Assembly (NCBI GenBank): GCA_949290445.1
Contig: CASERW010000006.1
Location: forward strand, 1-56,939
Direction: 5' to 3'
Length of the DNA: 56,939 bases
Source of the DNA: Aeriscardovia aeriphila
Lineage (GTDB): Bacteria; Actinomycetota; Actinomycetes; Actinomycetales; Bifidobacteriaceae
The position numbers were made by a program, and so were the translations under genes. Below the pieces are notes generated by a model. The model did no database searches and was not told the DNA's origin. It worked only from the letters and a program-made list of their open reading frames with translations. Of this stretch, positions 35,967 through 46,501 are shown piece after piece (the first letter of the stretch is position 1; every line of letters begins with the position of its first letter).

Positions 35967-37837
35967 TGTTGTGCCTTCTTGGCGGCGAGTTCCTTCTTCG
36001 CCTCGGCCAGCTGTTTCTTATCAGCTTCCTTACGAGCCTTCATCGCCTGCTTGAAGCGGTCCAGCTCTTCTTGGACTGCTTCGCGAGGAATCTTGGCGAA
36101 GAGTGGGTGTGGCTTGGCGATAGGCGTGTCGTCCACCACGGGCGTGTGCTTCCACGGGGCAACCGTGCGGCCGAGCTCATAGTCGCCCGTGATAATCGGA
36201 TAGGTGAAGTTCGGATCGTCGAGGTCGGTGACGTCCTTCATCTGTGGCAGTGGAGCAATAGTGCCGGTACCACCCATAGCTTCCCACACGCGCTGCGAGC
36301 CGGCAGGAATGAAGGGGGCGAACATCACGTCGATGTCGACCACAGCCTGAGCTGCTGTGTGCAAAACAGCGGCGAGGCGAGTGCGGTCCTCGAGCTTCCA
36401 TGGCTCCATTTCGGAGATGTACTTGTTGGTTTCACCCACCAAGCGCATGATCTCGGTGACGGCAGCATGCTGGCGCTGTTCGCTGATATCCGCGCCGACT
36501 GTGTCGAAGCCCTTTTCCACTTCAGCGAGCAATTCGCGGTCACGCTCAGTGAGGTCAGCATCTGCCACGGCTGGGATTTTGCCGAAGCTCTTGTGCAGCA
36601 GGGTTGCCACGCGATTGACGAGGTTACCCCAGCCGGCGACGAGCTCTTCGTTGTTGTGACGCACGAATTCCGACCACGTGAAGTCGGCATCCTGGTTTTC
36701 TGGGCCAGCCAAAGCGATGTAGTAGCGCAAAGCGTCAGCCGAGTAGCGTTCGAGAATGTCACGAACGTAGATCACGATTCCGCGAGAAGAGCTGAACTTG
36801 CGGCCTTCCATCGTCATATATGCCGAGGCGACCACCATAGTTGGCAGGTCGAGGCGGCCGAGCTTGCCTGGTTCGCCGCCCTTATTGCCTTCGCCGTCGT
36901 AGGCGAGGATCTCCGATGGCCAAATCTGAGAGTGGAAGGTGATGTTGTCCTTGCCCAGGAAGCAGTAATCCTGAGCTTGGGAGCCGGTCCAGAATTCCTT
37001 CCAGGCTTCTGGCTTTCCTGCGCGGCGAGCCCATTCAATGGAGGCGCTCAAGTAGCCGATCACCGCGTCAAACCACACATAAAGGCGCTTATTAGGATTA
37101 TCAATCCAGCCATCCACAGGAACAGGGATACCCCAGTCGATATCGCGGGTGATAGCACGCGGGCGAACTTCGGCGAAGAGGCCCTTCGAGAAGTTCATCA
37201 CGCCCGTCCTCCAGCCTTCACGGCTATCCAGCCACTTCAGGTTGGCTTCGGCGAGGGCAGGAAGGTCGAGGAAGTAGTGCTCAGACGTGGTGAAAATAGG
37301 GGTTTCACCGTTGATCTTGGAGCGGGGGTTCTTCAGCTCATCCGGGTCGAGCTCGTTACCGCAGTTATCGCATTGGTCGCCGCGAGCACCTTCATAACCG
37401 CAGATCGGGCAGGTGCCTTCGATGTAGCGGTCCGGCAGTGTACGGCCAGTGGAAGGGCTGATAGCCACCTGCTGAGTGCCCTTGTAAATGTAGCCGTTCT
37501 TCAAGCATTGGGTGAACAGTTCCTGCACCACTTTCTCATGGTTCTTCGTGGTGGTGCGGGTGAAAATGTCATAGCTCAAGCCGAGGTTGGTCAGGTCGGT
37601 GGCGATGATGCGGTTGTACTTATTCGCCAGTTCCTGAGCGCTCATGCCTTCTTTGTCGGCTTGCACCAAGATTGGTGTTCCGTGCTCATCAGTGCCGGAG
37701 ACCATGAGCACGCGGTTGCCCGCCATGCGCTCATAGCGGGCGAAAACGTCGGATGGCACGCCAAAGCCAGCGATGTGGCCGACGTGGCGGGGGCCGTTTG
37801 CATACGGCCAAGCTACGGATACCAAGATGTTCGTCAT
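35963..37837 (-). CDS. metG: Methionyl-tRNA synthetase
   Basis: A 624-residue class I synthetase charging tRNA-Met. The HIGH motif is HVGH at 18-21 ([16 protein letters not shown]). A zinc ribbon lies near 140-165 (CPICGYEG...[10 protein letters not shown]). The KMSKS loop is KFSSSR near 347. [11 protein letters not shown] and [15 protein letters not shown] are further family blocks. It ends in a charged tail ([19 protein letters not shown]) and lacks the extra C-terminal tRNA-binding domain of some homologues. No strong Shine-Dalgarno precedes ATG 37837, so a short leader is likely. It forms an operon with tatD. Confidence 0.96.
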   Translation of the reverse strand: MTNILVSVAWPYANGPRHVGHIAGFGVPSDVFARYERMAGNRVLMVSGTDEHGTPILVQADKEGMSAQELANKYNRIIATDLTNLGLSYDIFTRTTTKNHEKVVQELFTQCLKNGYIYKGTQQVAISPSTGRTLPDRYIEGTCPICGYEGARGDQCDNCGNELDPDELKNPRSKINGETPIFTTSEHYFLDLPALAEANLKWLDSREGWRTGVMNFSKGLFAEVRPRAITRDIDWGIPVPVDGWIDNPNKRLYVWFDAVIGYLSASIEWARRAGKPEAWKEFWTGSQAQDYCFLGKDNITFHSQIWPSEILAYDGEGNKGGEPGKLGRLDLPTMVVASAYMTMEGRKFSSSRGIVIYVRDILERYSADALRYYIALAGPENQDADFTWSEFVRHNNEELVAGWGNLVNRVATLLHKSFGKIPAVADADLTERDRELLAEVEKGFDTVGADISEQRQHAAVTEIMRLVGETNKYISEMEPWKLEDRTRLAAVLHTAAQAVVDIDVMFAPFIPAGSQRVWEAMGGTGTIAPLPQMKDVTDLDDPNFTYPIITGDYELGRTVAPWKHTPVVDDTPIAKPHPLFAKIPREAVQEELDRFKQAMKARKEADKKQLAEAKKELAAKKAQQ

Positions 37838-37897
37838 AGTTCGATTATGGCACTAGCGCTCAACCCAGCTGAACTCACGCAAGTGAATAAGGGTATG

Positions 37898-37920
37898 AAA
37901 AAGCCGCCCCGAGGGGCGGC
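37898..37920 (-). terminator. Terminator of the peptide-binding lipoprotein gene
   Basis: On the minus strand GCCGCCCC/GGGGCGGC (37920-37913 and 37910-37903) form a perfect 8-bp stem with a 2-base loop, followed by TTTTT. Confidence 0.88.
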
Positions 37921-37931
37921 GTTCATCGTAC

Positions 37932-37947
37932 TGATAATCTCAAGAAA
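37932..37947. repeat. Dispersed motif, single copy
   Basis: TGATAATCTCAAGAAA lies between the lipoprotein stop codon (37976) and its terminator, exact to consensus including the AAGAAA flank. Confidence 0.8.
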
Positions 37948-37975
37948 TGAGATGTCAGGTTAGCTCAGTGCGACC

Positions 37976-39712
37976 TCACTTCTGCCAGCCGATGTTCTCC
38001 GGAGGAACGATCAGGAAGCCAGCAGGGCCAACGTTCGCCAAGCCCTTCTTCACAGCGAAGTAGGACGGTGGAACATCCGTTGGCATGGTGCCGTAGAGAG
38101 CCAGAGCAGCCTTCTCAGCCTTGTTAGCAGCCTTGACTGCCTTGAGCTGGTCAGGAATGGTGCCTGGGATGTCGGCGAGCTTATCGACTTCCTTGCTACC
38201 CACGAAGGTGTAGTTGGACTCGGACTTAGAGCCGTACAGCTGGTTGACGTTGACCTGGCCGTATGGCGAAGATGCCTGCCAGCCCATGCCGATCACGCCG
38301 TACTCGTGCTTGTTCATGGTGTCGACGAACTTGGAGCTATCGCGGTTGTCGAGTTCGATCTTCAGGCCAGCAGCCTTACCCATCTGCTGGATTGCGCGAG
38401 CCATGGAGTTGGCCAGAGCAGTAGAGCCGAAGTAGACGTAGGAGAAGGTAACGGTCTTGCCTTCCTTGTCCTTGAAGTAGCCGTCCTTGCCCATCTTGTA
38501 GCCAGCGGCTTCCATGGTCTTCTTTGGCTTGTCAGCGCCAGTGTAGAGGCCATCCTTTGGACGGTTGTCCTCGTAGCCTTCCTGGAACACTGGGAAGAGC
38601 TCAGAACCTGGGGCTGCTGCAACCCAGTCGGTGCCCTGGTAGTGAATCTTAGTCAAGGTCTTGGTATCCATTGCCTGGACGAAGGCCTTACGAACGTTGA
38701 TGTCCTTGAGGTACTTGTCGGTGCCGTTGAGGGTGAAGACGTTGGTCGTCTTGGAGTAGCCGTAGCGGATCTGAGCATCCTTGCGGCCCTTGACCTGCTT
38801 GAGGGATGGACCTGAGGTGAACTCCGTCTTATCGGTCTCGCCATTCTGGAAGGCGTTCAGTGCTGCCTGAGCTTCCATGAACTTGACAACAACCTTGTCG
38901 AGCTTTGCTGGCTTGCCCCACCACTTTGGATTGCGCTCGAAGACGACCTGATCCTTGTCGTGAGAGGCGACGACGAATGGACCAGCAGCCCACTCGTTGT
39001 GAGGGTTATCCACCCAGCCGTTGGAGAAGACCTTCGGGTCAAGTGCCATACGTGGGTACAGGCCTGTCAGCAAGGATTCCCAAGGGAAGAATGGCTTAGC
39101 GAAGGTGATGATGGCCTGCTTGTCGGAGTCACCACGCTCGACGGACTTGATGTCCTTGAAGCCGTCGGTGGAAGCTGGGGTGTAAGCCTCATTCTTGCCG
39201 TTCATCACGGTCCAGGTGGCCTTGACGTCCTCCCAGTTCATGTCGGAGCCGTCGTTCCACTTAGCCTTGTCGGCGAGCGTCATTTCCACAACCAGTGGAT
39301 TCTTGCTCTTCATGGTGACGGACTTCACAAAGTCAGGGTTCCACTTGAGGTTGCCCTTGGTGTCCTGCAATGCCAGGGTTGGCATGTACCAGTACCACAG
39401 GTCAGCCATGTAGGTGGTGCCGCCGTCGACGTTCATGTAATTCCAGTTTGGCGCGTAGGTGGAATCGTAGGTGTAGGTACCGCCGTCCTTGAGGTTGTCA
39501 CGGTCCTGGGTGTTGTTGTACACGCCGTCCTTGCTTGGCATGGCATACTTGCCGGTGTACGAAGTTGGGTAGCCATCCTTTGGTTCGGTTTGAGCTGGGC
39601 CTGCGGAACCAGTGCCCGAACCTGCCGTGTTGCCGCAGCCTGCAGCAACCATGGCAAGGCTGGCGACTACTGCCACGCTGGCAGCAAAACGCTTCAACAT
39701 GCTGTTCTTCAT
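37976..39712 (-). CDS. Peptide ABC transporter substrate-binding lipoprotein (family 5)
   Basis: A 578-residue extracellular solute receptor. The signal ends in the lipobox LAMVAAGC with lipidated Cys26. DSTYAPNWNYMN, the motif KWNDGSDMNWEDVKATW near 155 and DINVRKAFVQAMDTKTLTK near 335 are typical of family-5 oligopeptide/dipeptide/nickel receptors. AAGGAGAG lies 6 bases before ATG 39712. Next upstream on the same strand is the oppBC-DF operon, separated by about 500 bp with a terminator, so the receptor has its own promoter and can be made in excess. Oligopeptides are the likely ligand. Confidence 0.92.
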   Translation of the reverse strand: MKNSMLKRFAASVAVVASLAMVAAGCGNTAGSGTGSAGPAQTEPKDGYPTSYTGKYAMPSKDGVYNNTQDRDNLKDGGTYTYDSTYAPNWNYMNVDGGTTYMADLWYWYMPTLALQDTKGNLKWNPDFVKSVTMKSKNPLVVEMTLADKAKWNDGSDMNWEDVKATWTVMNGKNEAYTPASTDGFKDIKSVERGDSDKQAIITFAKPFFPWESLLTGLYPRMALDPKVFSNGWVDNPHNEWAAGPFVVASHDKDQVVFERNPKWWGKPAKLDKVVVKFMEAQAALNAFQNGETDKTEFTSGPSLKQVKGRKDAQIRYGYSKTTNVFTLNGTDKYLKDINVRKAFVQAMDTKTLTKIHYQGTDWVAAAPGSELFPVFQEGYEDNRPKDGLYTGADKPKKTMEAAGYKMGKDGYFKDKEGKTVTFSYVYFGSTALANSMARAIQQMGKAAGLKIELDNRDSSKFVDTMNKHEYGVIGMGWQASSPYGQVNVNQLYGSKSESNYTFVGSKEVDKLADIPGTIPDQLKAVKAANKAEKAALALYGTMPTDVPPSYFAVKKGLANVGPAGFLIVPPENIGWQK

Positions 39713-40073
39713 TCAGAACTCTCCTTCATCAGCACCCCTCGCACACTCACTGACGCGGTTCTCCGTTCCTGGGCCGGTGAGGCGCAATGATTCTGTTGCG
39801 TCGCCGTGTGAGAGAAGTTTGTTGTAACCCTATACGCTGGCCTGCACTTTTTCGTGCTCTTTTCTTCTTTTCTGGCCTGGTGTTGTCCGCTTCTGAAACG
39901 CTTCACTTTGGCTGGGCTTGAGGTTCTTGCTTCCCCTTACAGCCTGTTTAGGCTATTTTCCAACCTTTTCGCATTGCTTGAGATTTTCAGGCTGCGCTTT
40001 TCTTCCCCGCGATTTTCTTGTCAAAAATGTCACTGATTCGTAACTTTCGCATTCGCAGAAGCCCGCAGCATGC
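39713..40073. other. Regulatory gap upstream of the lipoprotein gene
   Basis: No ORF is supported. The region should hold the promoter of the lipoprotein gene (minus strand); GTATAGGGT near 39829-39837 resembles a -10 region but I cannot place a -35. A degenerate copy of the dispersed word, CTTGAGATTTTCAG, is at 39977-39990. Confidence 0.5.
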
Positions 40074-40116
40074 AAAAAGCCGCGAGAGCTGTGCGTATTG
40101 TCACACCTCTCGCGGC
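40074..40116 (-). terminator. Terminator of the opp operon
   Basis: CTCTCGCGGC (40107-40116) pairs with GCCGCGAGAG (40079-40088), followed on the minus strand by TTTTTGC. It lies about 110 bp beyond the oppDF stop. Confidence 0.85.
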
Positions 40117-40228
40117 CTTATTACCCGTTATCAGAAAAACCAATAACTACGGGCGGTTTGCGTGCCACACGCGCACCTGCTGTATGAACCACTCAGTGTT
40201 CCCACGGGGAGCGTGCGGCCGCAGCTGC

Positions 40229-42511
40229 TCACTGCGCGTTGTTGAGCGCAATCGCCTCATCCACAAAGTGGCAGGCAGCCTCATGGTCACCCTCCACTGG
40301 GCGCAGCACTGGAGCCTGCGTCTGGCAGATGAGCTTCTTGTCATCCGGCAGCGTGGAGTAGAGCTGGCAGCGCATCCTAAACGGGCAGCCTTCAATCTTC
40401 TCCGCAGGGCTTGGAAGCTCACCTTGCAACACAATGCGGTTGTGCTTGCGCTCGTACTCCGGGTCAGGAACAGGCACGGCAGAAATCAGTGCCTGCGTGT
40501 ACGGGTGAGCAGGGTTATCAAACACCTCATCCGTAGCACCTGCCTCCATGATGTGGCCCAAGTACATCACGGCCACGCGGCTCGAAATATGGCGGATCAC
40601 CGAAAGGTTATGCGCCACGAGCAAGTAGGCGACGCCCAGCTTGTTTTGCAAATCTTCCAACAGGTTGAGCACGCCAGCCTGAATGGACACATCCAAAGAG
40701 CTGACTGGCTCATCGAGCAAAATCAGCTTCGGATTCACCGACAGCGCGCGAGCAATAGCAATACGCTGACGCTGGCCGCCAGAGAACTGCGCTGGGAAGC
40801 GATCCACCTGATCCGGGTTCAACTCGACCAAACGCATGAGCTCAGCAATACGAGTGTTAATCTCCTGCTTGCTCATATGAACAGCCTTCATCGGCTCTGC
40901 CAAAATATCGTAAATTGGCAGGCGCGGGTCGAGCGAGCTCATCGGGTCCTGGAACACGTACTGAATTTGGCTACGCAACTCACGCTTCTGAGCGGTGGTG
41001 AGCTTATCAGCAACATCCTGGCCAAACAGGCGAATAGTGCCAGCCTGCGGCTTGACGAGGTTCATGATCTCGAGCAAAGTGGTGGACTTACCCGAACCCG
41101 ATTCGCCCACGAGTGCAACGGTTTCGCCCTCGCGAACATCCAAGTCCACGCCATCCACAGCGCGCACATAGCCGGCCTTACGACGCAGGAAGCCGCCCTT
41201 GGTCAGCGGGAAGTACTTCTTCAAGCCCTTGACCTCGAGCACCGACTTACGCTGCTCGCGCGGGATGCCTTCGAAGATGGACTTCGTTCCCTCCCCCACG
41301 TGGTACACGTCCATGTAGGTCAAATTCTTACTGACAATCTCATCGGTGTGCCAGCAAGCGGCCTTCTGGTGTGGACGGCCAGGGATGTCGGCAAGCTCAG
41401 GCTCCTTCTCACGGCAAATATCCGTTGCCATAGGGCAGCGTGGGGAGAATGGGCAGCCCTTCGGCATATTTACCAAGTTCATTGGTGCGCCCGGGATTGG
41501 CACCAAACGGCGAGACTTGCGCTGGTCAGAACGCGGAACTGCACCCAGCAAGCCCATGGTGTACGGCATGGCTGGGTGGTAGAAAATGTCATCCACCGGA
41601 GCGGTTTCCACCGGGCGGCCGGCGTACATAACGAGAATCTTGTCGGCAATACCGGCGATCACACCCAGATCGTGGGTAATGAAGATGAGGGCTGCACCCG
41701 TCTCCTTCTGCGCCTTACGCAGCACGTCGAGAACCTGGGCCTGAATGGTCACATCCAGTGCGGTGGTTGGCTCGTCGGCGATGATGACGTCGGGGTTGTT
41801 GGCGATGGCCATAGCGATGACCACGCGCTGGCGCATACCGCCGGAGAACTGGTGAGGGTAAGCCTTCAAGCGCTCTTCAGCGTTCGGAATACCCACCAGG
41901 TTGAGCAGTTCGATCGAACGGTCGTGAATCTGCTCAGCAGTCATCTTCGGGTTGTGAATGACGAGAGCTTCCTTGAGCTGGTCGCCAATCGAGTAGACCG
42001 GCGTCAAAGCAGAAAGCGGGTCCTGGAAGACCATGGCGATATTCTTACCGCGAATTTCCGCCATTTCCTGGTCGGTCTTGGTCAGAAGCTCGTCACCCTT
42101 GTACTTGATAGAGCCGGAGACCTTCGCATTACGGTCCAGCAGGCCCATGATGGTGGTCGAGGTGACGGATTTACCAGAGCCTGATTCGCCGACAATGCCC
42201 ATGGTTTCGCCGCGGTGCAAATCAAAATTCATTCCACGAACAGCGTGAACAGTACCGGCCTCCGAGGCGAAGTTGACGGTCAGATCGCGCACGGACAGTA
42301 CGACTGGCTCTTCCTCAGCCAACTGGGAAGCTTCGGCAGCCGACAAGCTCGGGTCCTTCTCGCGAAAAGCTTCCTGAGCTGGCACGTCACGTCCCTCGCC
42401 ACCCAGATTGTCAGTAACGCGAGAGGCCATGAGCTGTTGAGTGTGCGCGGCCGCGGCAGCCATCATCGCTGCCATCTGTGGGTCGAACAGGGTTTTACGG
42501 AATTGAGACAT
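40229..42511 (-). CDS. Fused OppD-OppF oligopeptide transporter ATPase
   Basis: A 760-residue protein with two complete ABC ATPase domains in one chain. Domain 1 (about 75-400): [34 protein letters not shown], then the C-terminal oligo-HPY block with a Cys cluster ([14 protein letters not shown]) that in DppD-type proteins can hold an iron-sulfur cluster. Domain 2 (about 430-740): [40 protein letters not shown] and a second CPFRMRC block. The first about 70 residues are Ala/Met-rich. ATG 42511 follows the oppC stop by one base (TGAcATG). The fusion ensures equal amounts of the two ATPases for the OppB-OppC channel. Confidence 0.94.
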   Translation of the reverse strand: MSQFRKTLFDPQMAAMMAAAAAHTQQLMASRVTDNLGGEGRDVPAQEAFREKDPSLSAAEASQLAEEEPVVLSVRDLTVNFASEAGTVHAVRGMNFDLHRGETMGIVGESGSGKSVTSTTIMGLLDRNAKVSGSIKYKGDELLTKTDQEMAEIRGKNIAMVFQDPLSALTPVYSIGDQLKEALVIHNPKMTAEQIHDRSIELLNLVGIPNAEERLKAYPHQFSGGMRQRVVIAMAIANNPDVIIADEPTTALDVTIQAQVLDVLRKAQKETGAALIFITHDLGVIAGIADKILVMYAGRPVETAPVDDIFYHPAMPYTMGLLGAVPRSDQRKSRRLVPIPGAPMNLVNMPKGCPFSPRCPMATDICREKEPELADIPGRPHQKAACWHTDEIVSKNLTYMDVYHVGEGTKSIFEGIPREQRKSVLEVKGLKKYFPLTKGGFLRRKAGYVRAVDGVDLDVREGETVALVGESGSGKSTTLLEIMNLVKPQAGTIRLFGQDVADKLTTAQKRELRSQIQYVFQDPMSSLDPRLPIYDILAEPMKAVHMSKQEINTRIAELMRLVELNPDQVDRFPAQFSGGQRQRIAIARALSVNPKLILLDEPVSSLDVSIQAGVLNLLEDLQNKLGVAYLLVAHNLSVIRHISSRVAVMYLGHIMEAGATDEVFDNPAHPYTQALISAVPVPDPEYERKHNRIVLQGELPSPAEKIEGCPFRMRCQLYSTLPDDKKLICQTQAPVLRPVEGDHEAACHFVDEAIALNNAQ

Positions 42512-42512
42512 G

Positions 42513-43592
42513 TCACTCTGCCTTTCCGCCGGAACGAGAGTATGGATCAATGGCGTCACGCATGCCGTCACCAATGAGCTGCATGGAGAACGTCAACAAA
42601 ATCAACACGATTGCTGGGAACACGAGAACCCATGGCTGAGTCAAAATAACCGACTGGCCATCCGTCAACAGCGTACCCAACGAGGTATCAGGAGCCTTAA
42701 TACCCAAGCCCAAGAAGGAGAGGGAGGTCTCGGAGTTGACTGCGGAGACGACACCCAAAACCGTGTTGATAATCAAAACGGAACCGAGGTTCGGGATCAA
42801 GTGGCGAATGATGATGCGGAAGGAGCCCACACCCATGAACTGGGCGGCGCGCACGTACTCGAGCTCACGCAAAGAGAGGGTGAGAGTACGCAGAACGCGG
42901 GCGTAACCAATCCAGCCAAACACGGTCAGGCCGAACACCAGCCACAGCCACGACGACGTGCCGGAAGCGCCACGAACCATCATGGCGATCAACAGGAAGC
43001 TTGGGACGACGAGCAGCATATCCAGCAGCCACATGCCCACCTTTTCAAACCATCCGCGGAAGTAGGCGATTGCCGTGCCCACGATGGCTGCGATGATGGT
43101 GTTGCCGATGGAAGAGATGATGCCGATGGACAGCGAGCGGCCCAAACCGCGGCAGATCATGGCGTAGAGGTCAGAGCCGCCTGGGGTGGTGCCCAGGAAG
43201 TGCTGAGCGCTCGGCGGGGCACCCAAAGCCATGTAGTCGAGGTCGGCGTAACCCCAGTGCGTCAGGTACTTACCAAAAATAGAGAAGAAGGTGAGCACGA
43301 TGAGCAAGACGAGGCCGAAAACGGCGCCGGGGTTGCGCATGTAGCGGTGGACGTAAAGAGTCATGCGGCCGGTGCGCTTGAGCTGCTTATCCTGCTCGGT
43401 CGCCATGTTTTCGATACCTGCATTCTCAGCAGCTTCGTGCGCTGCGGCTGCGCTATCAACTGGAGTTTGTGAGGCGGCTGCGCTATCAACAGCTGCGGCG
43501 GCAGGCGCGGCTTGCGCGCCGCCCTGTTCAGCAGATGTTGCTTGTTCTTCGTCGGTCATATCAGTGCCCTGAAAATCTTGAGAAACCATCAT
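42513..43592 (-). CDS. oppC: Oligopeptide ABC transporter permease OppC
   Basis: A 359-residue inner membrane permease. Residues 1-70 are a cytosolic Ala/Glu/Asp/Gln-rich tail containing an in-frame 17-bp repeat. The core has the OppC N-terminal segment YMRNPGAVFGLVLLIVLTF, HFLGTTPGGSDLYAMICRGLGRSL near 135 (the DxxGRD-like block altered to GGSD) and the EAA loop RAAQFMGVGSFRIIIRHLIPN near 248. AAAGGTGG precedes the start; a second ATG follows directly (43589) and is about equally likely. It lies 8 bp after oppB. Confidence 0.92.
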   Translation of the reverse strand: MMVSQDFQGTDMTDEEQATSAEQGGAQAAPAAAAVDSAAASQTPVDSAAAAHEAAENAGIENMATEQDKQLKRTGRMTLYVHRYMRNPGAVFGLVLLIVLTFFSIFGKYLTHWGYADLDYMALGAPPSAQHFLGTTPGGSDLYAMICRGLGRSLSIGIISSIGNTIIAAIVGTAIAYFRGWFEKVGMWLLDMLLVVPSFLLIAMMVRGASGTSSWLWLVFGLTVFGWIGYARVLRTLTLSLRELEYVRAAQFMGVGSFRIIIRHLIPNLGSVLIINTVLGVVSAVNSETSLSFLGLGIKAPDTSLGTLLTDGQSVILTQPWVLVFPAIVLILLTFSMQLIGDGMRDAIDPYSRSGGKAE

Positions 43593-43600
43593 TCCACCTT

Positions 43601-44584
43601 TCAGCTGAGCTTGATGCGAGGGTCAAGCCAAACCGAGAAGAGATCAGCCAAGAGAGCGCCGGCCAGCGTGCACACGCCAGAGAAGGCTGCAATGGCCACC
43701 GAACCGTTGATGTCGTTCATCGTGATGGCAGTGACGAAGTACTTACCCAAGCCGTTCACCGCGTAAATGGATTCAGAAATCACAGCGCCAGTGAAAACGG
43801 ATGCGATGGAGAAGGCCACCGACTGAGCGGTTGGAATGAGGGAGGTGCGCAAAGCGTGGCGGCGAATGGCCTTGTTTAAAGTCAAGCCCTTCGCGCGAGC
43901 AGTACGCACGTAATCAGCGTTGATCGTGTCGAGCAGGTAGGTGCGCTGGGTCAGATGGTAGCCCACGGCACCCGGGATCGTCATGGAAATCGTCGGCAAA
44001 ATCAAGTGTTGTAACGTGTCCACAAGGTACAACCACGGGTTCGAGCCCTGGTAGCTGTGCAGGCCGGTCACGTAGAAGATGCGAGAGCCAGACGCGGTGT
44101 TAATCTGGATGGCCGCGAGCACGACGAGAAGTGCCATCACTGCGGCTGGGATGACGAGAAGGAAGGTTGCCACCGAGTTGAGAACGCGGTCCTGCCACTG
44201 ATACTGGCGGATTGCCGTGTACACGCCGATGGAAACGCCCAGAAGAATGCCCAAAATAGTGGCGAGCGTGACCAGCTGGACGGAGCTGGCGGCGCGAGAG
44301 GCGATCGCCGGGCCGACTGGCGACTGGTCCGGCGCCAAACCCCAATTCCACTGGGTGAAAATGTTCTTCAGCCAGGTGAAGTAGCGCTGAATGATAGGGG
44401 TTTTGTCGTTAATGTTAGCGGCCGTGAGCTGGCTGTCGATGGACGCCTCCGGTGGAACAGGGTGTCGCATCATGTACATGGATCGCGGGCTCATGAACGC
44501 GCTCGCGAGGAAGTAGGTCATCGAGACCGCAACAAAGAGCATCACGATGTAGTTCACGATGCGTTTGATGATGTATTTGATCAT
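43601..44584 (-). CDS. oppB: Oligopeptide ABC transporter permease OppB
   Basis: A 327-residue inner membrane permease, first gene of oppB-oppC-oppDF. It starts MIKYIIKRIVNYIVMLFVAV, contains QWNWGLAPDQSPVGPAIASRAASSVQ in place of the common DFG.S motif, and the EAA loop YVRTARAKGLTLNKAIRRHALR near 225. ATG 44584 is preferred over the GTG at 44593 because GGCAGG then lies 8 bases upstream. The promoter must be in the following 480 bp, which are gene-free. Confidence 0.92.
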   Translation of the reverse strand: MIKYIIKRIVNYIVMLFVAVSMTYFLASAFMSPRSMYMMRHPVPPEASIDSQLTAANINDKTPIIQRYFTWLKNIFTQWNWGLAPDQSPVGPAIASRAASSVQLVTLATILGILLGVSIGVYTAIRQYQWQDRVLNSVATFLLVIPAAVMALLVVLAAIQINTASGSRIFYVTGLHSYQGSNPWLYLVDTLQHLILPTISMTIPGAVGYHLTQRTYLLDTINADYVRTARAKGLTLNKAIRRHALRTSLIPTAQSVAFSIASVFTGAVISESIYAVNGLGKYFVTAITMNDINGSVAIAAFSGVCTLAGALLADLFSVWLDPRIKLS

Positions 44585-45063
44585 CTCATGCACCTGCCTT
44601 GTGGCAGCTTGCTAGCATTTTGCGCCTCTGCCATATATCACTCCTCGGTCAGAGAACAGGTGTGCGTCAGTGCACAAGTGGAGTGATGGGCTCCACCTCT
44701 TTTTCCACCTCGCACTGTCAGCTCAGAGCAAATTGTCGAACCGTTCCCGTTCTTTTTTCGCCTAATGTTTCTCTATCCTATTCGCGAACGCGCCAAGCAA
44801 GCGCGTGTCGAGTGCGTGTCGAGCGGCTGGCGGTGCTTTTTCTGGTTTTTCTCGAGTTTTAGTGGGTTGTTGCGAGTTTTCTGTTTTTCTCGTTTTCTCA
44901 GCCGTTGCGAGTTTCCCTAGTTATCCGCAGTTTTTAAGGCTGTTGGTGTTGCTCGCTGCCGTTATCCACAGCTTGAGGGTCGAATTCAAGCCCTTGAGAT
45001 TATCACTTCCACAGTTTGCACTGTGAGCATCCGCTCACTTGCGCGTACTTCTAGCCTTGCACT
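44585..45063. other. Gene-free region between opp operon and a hypothetical gene
   Basis: It is T-rich on the plus strand, with no supported ORF. It contains an exact dispersed motif, CTTGAGATTATCAC (44993-45006), and presumably the divergent promoters of oppB and the gene at 45064. Confidence 0.5.
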
Positions 45064-45978
45064 ATGTACGAGAACACATCAGTAATGAATGCCATTCGGG
45101 GCAGCTCAACTGCTCGCCCCACCACTCGCTGCGAAAGCCGAGCCGTCACTTGCCACGAAGGCCATGTCACCAGCCACGCCGCCAGTCCTAGTGCCGCGCC
45201 GCCCAAAGGCTCGCCTGTCAGCTCGCTGACCTCAGTTTTTCCGGGGCGGCTGTGTACACGCCGGCTTCACGAGCAGGATCCCGCCCGCATGCTCACCTCA
45301 CTGAGCCTGCTGACCGACCAAAACCCTCAGCAAGCCTGGTGGACGCTCGAGCACACTCGAGAGGCAGACGTTGTTGTTCTGCTCACCAGAGTCGAACAAC
45401 GCGCGAACTATGTGGCTCACCACCTTGCTCGCCCCTGCGTTGCATTCTCCACTTTAGCCTTATGGGTGTGGGTGGGCGGCACTCCTCCCGATTACCCCGA
45501 GGTGCTCAGCCCTACGCGCACGCGCAATCAGCTTTTCGGCCACCCGGTTTTGCCGCGCCGCCGCGCGATCACCGACCAGGAAGTGCAAAGCATTCCCGGT
45601 TCACCGCTTCTCATCACCTCACCGTTGAGGACTGCTGGCGATGTTCTCTGCTCGCGCTATCTCACCAACCAGCTCGCCCAACCGGGGTATTCAGGACGTT
45701 CGGACCATTACATCCCAGCCCTTCACTCGATGAGCACGGTGGCGCAGTTGGTCACGTTGTGCCGCACTCTTTCTCTGCCACAGCTGAGAGAAGAGTTGGA
45801 GTCGAACCCTCGCCTGATCGCTACTCGTCGAGGCCGGCATAACCTCGATGCGCTGGAAGCCTCGCATTTTCGCAGTTTCAGGCCTCCTGCTCTCCCCTTG
45901 CCCGCAAGGCCTACCCTTACTTCTTCCCTTTATTTCTGCACACCTTCAGATTGTCAGGATGATCATGTTCTTCGATAA
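45064..45978 (+). CDS. Uncharacterised protein, possible AbiEi-like antitoxin/transcription factor relative
   Basis: A 304-residue protein with no confident family. The N-terminal 60 residues are Ser/Pro/Ala-rich. The middle (VLLTRVEQRANYVAHHLARPCVAFSTLALW) and the following HPVLPRRRAITDQEVQSIPGSPLLITSPLRTAGDVLC resemble the central strand and 'vTsp.RTa.Dl' motif of AbiEi-type and related actinobacterial proteins, but no helix-turn-helix is obvious. The start is uncertain: no Shine-Dalgarno precedes ATG 45064, and ATG 45085 is an alternative. It overlaps the next gene by 14 bp. Several cysteines are present. Codon use looks ordinary but GC-rich. Confidence 0.55.
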   Translation: MYENTSVMNAIRGSSTARPTTRCESRAVTCHEGHVTSHAASPSAAPPKGSPVSSLTSVFPGRLCTRRLHEQDPARMLTSLSLLTDQNPQQAWWTLEHTREADVVVLLTRVEQRANYVAHHLARPCVAFSTLALWVWVGGTPPDYPEVLSPTRTRNQLFGHPVLPRRRAITDQEVQSIPGSPLLITSPLRTAGDVLCSRYLTNQLAQPGYSGRSDHYIPALHSMSTVAQLVTLCRTLSLPQLREELESNPRLIATRRGRHNLDALEASHFRSFRPPALPLPARPTLTSSLYFCTPSDCQDDHVLR

Positions 45979-46501
45979 ACCACAGCGAGGCCGTCACGCC
46001 CATTCCACCTCACCAACCACAGTTGAACCCCCGCTGAATTCTCATCTGGCGTGGTTGCATTCCCTTCAGCGCACCTCTGCGTCGGCACAGAACTCTCTGC
46101 CCCCTCGCGAGACCACAGCTGCCCGCGACCCAGATTGTGCACGCGGTTGCCTGCCAACTCGCACACCAGTTGGCGCACCTACTCGCGCAACCGCTACTCC
46201 GCTGAGGCATACTCCTCCGCCAAAGCCAATTACACCTTTAGACGCGCTCAACCCTCAGGCTAGCGAAGAGCAGTTGTGGGCATGGGCGCGCAACAAGCCC
46301 CATTTGCGCCCGTGGATTGTGGCGAATAGCCATGCGAGCCCAGTATTGATTGATTGGATTGCGCAACAGGGTTCTCGCCCAGTAGATAAGGCAGTGTCTG
46401 CTCTTCTCAGTTCTCTTGAAGCTCCAAAACTGCCTGATACACCTGCTTTCGACGAACGAAACTGCCGTCAGGAAGAGGATGGGCTTCCACCACCTGGCTA
46501 A
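45965..46501 (+). CDS. Small protein with a variant leucine-rich-repeat-like segment
   Basis: A 178-residue protein. After a Pro/Thr-rich first 90 residues, the stretch LNPQASEEQLWAWARNKPHL followed by RPWIVANSHASPVLIDWIAQ resembles the 'variant LRR' of actinobacterial proteins (two short helices per unit: .p..l..la...p.LR..vA.N...p..ll.wla). ATG 45965 has AGGA 5 bases upstream and overlaps the end of the preceding gene, so the two are probably co-translated. The last about 31 codons run antisense through the 3' end of rsmI (overlap 46407-46501), which is unusual. A frameshift that brought the gene past its original stop is one explanation. Confidence 0.55.
   Translation: MFFDKPQRGRHAHSTSPTTVEPPLNSHLAWLHSLQRTSASAQNSLPPRETTAARDPDCARGCLPTRTPVGAPTRATATPLRHTPPPKPITPLDALNPQASEEQLWAWARNKPHLRPWIVANSHASPVLIDWIAQQGSRPVDKAVSALLSSLEAPKLPDTPAFDERNCRQEEDGLPPPG

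Noticed and set aside
36190..36200. TGATAATCGG and similar partial words in coding DNA
   Set aside because: Only 8 of 10 bases match; counted as chance and not included in the motif list.
35927..37963. 678-residue plus-strand open frame
   Set aside because: It is the antisense shadow of metG and has no recognisable protein features.
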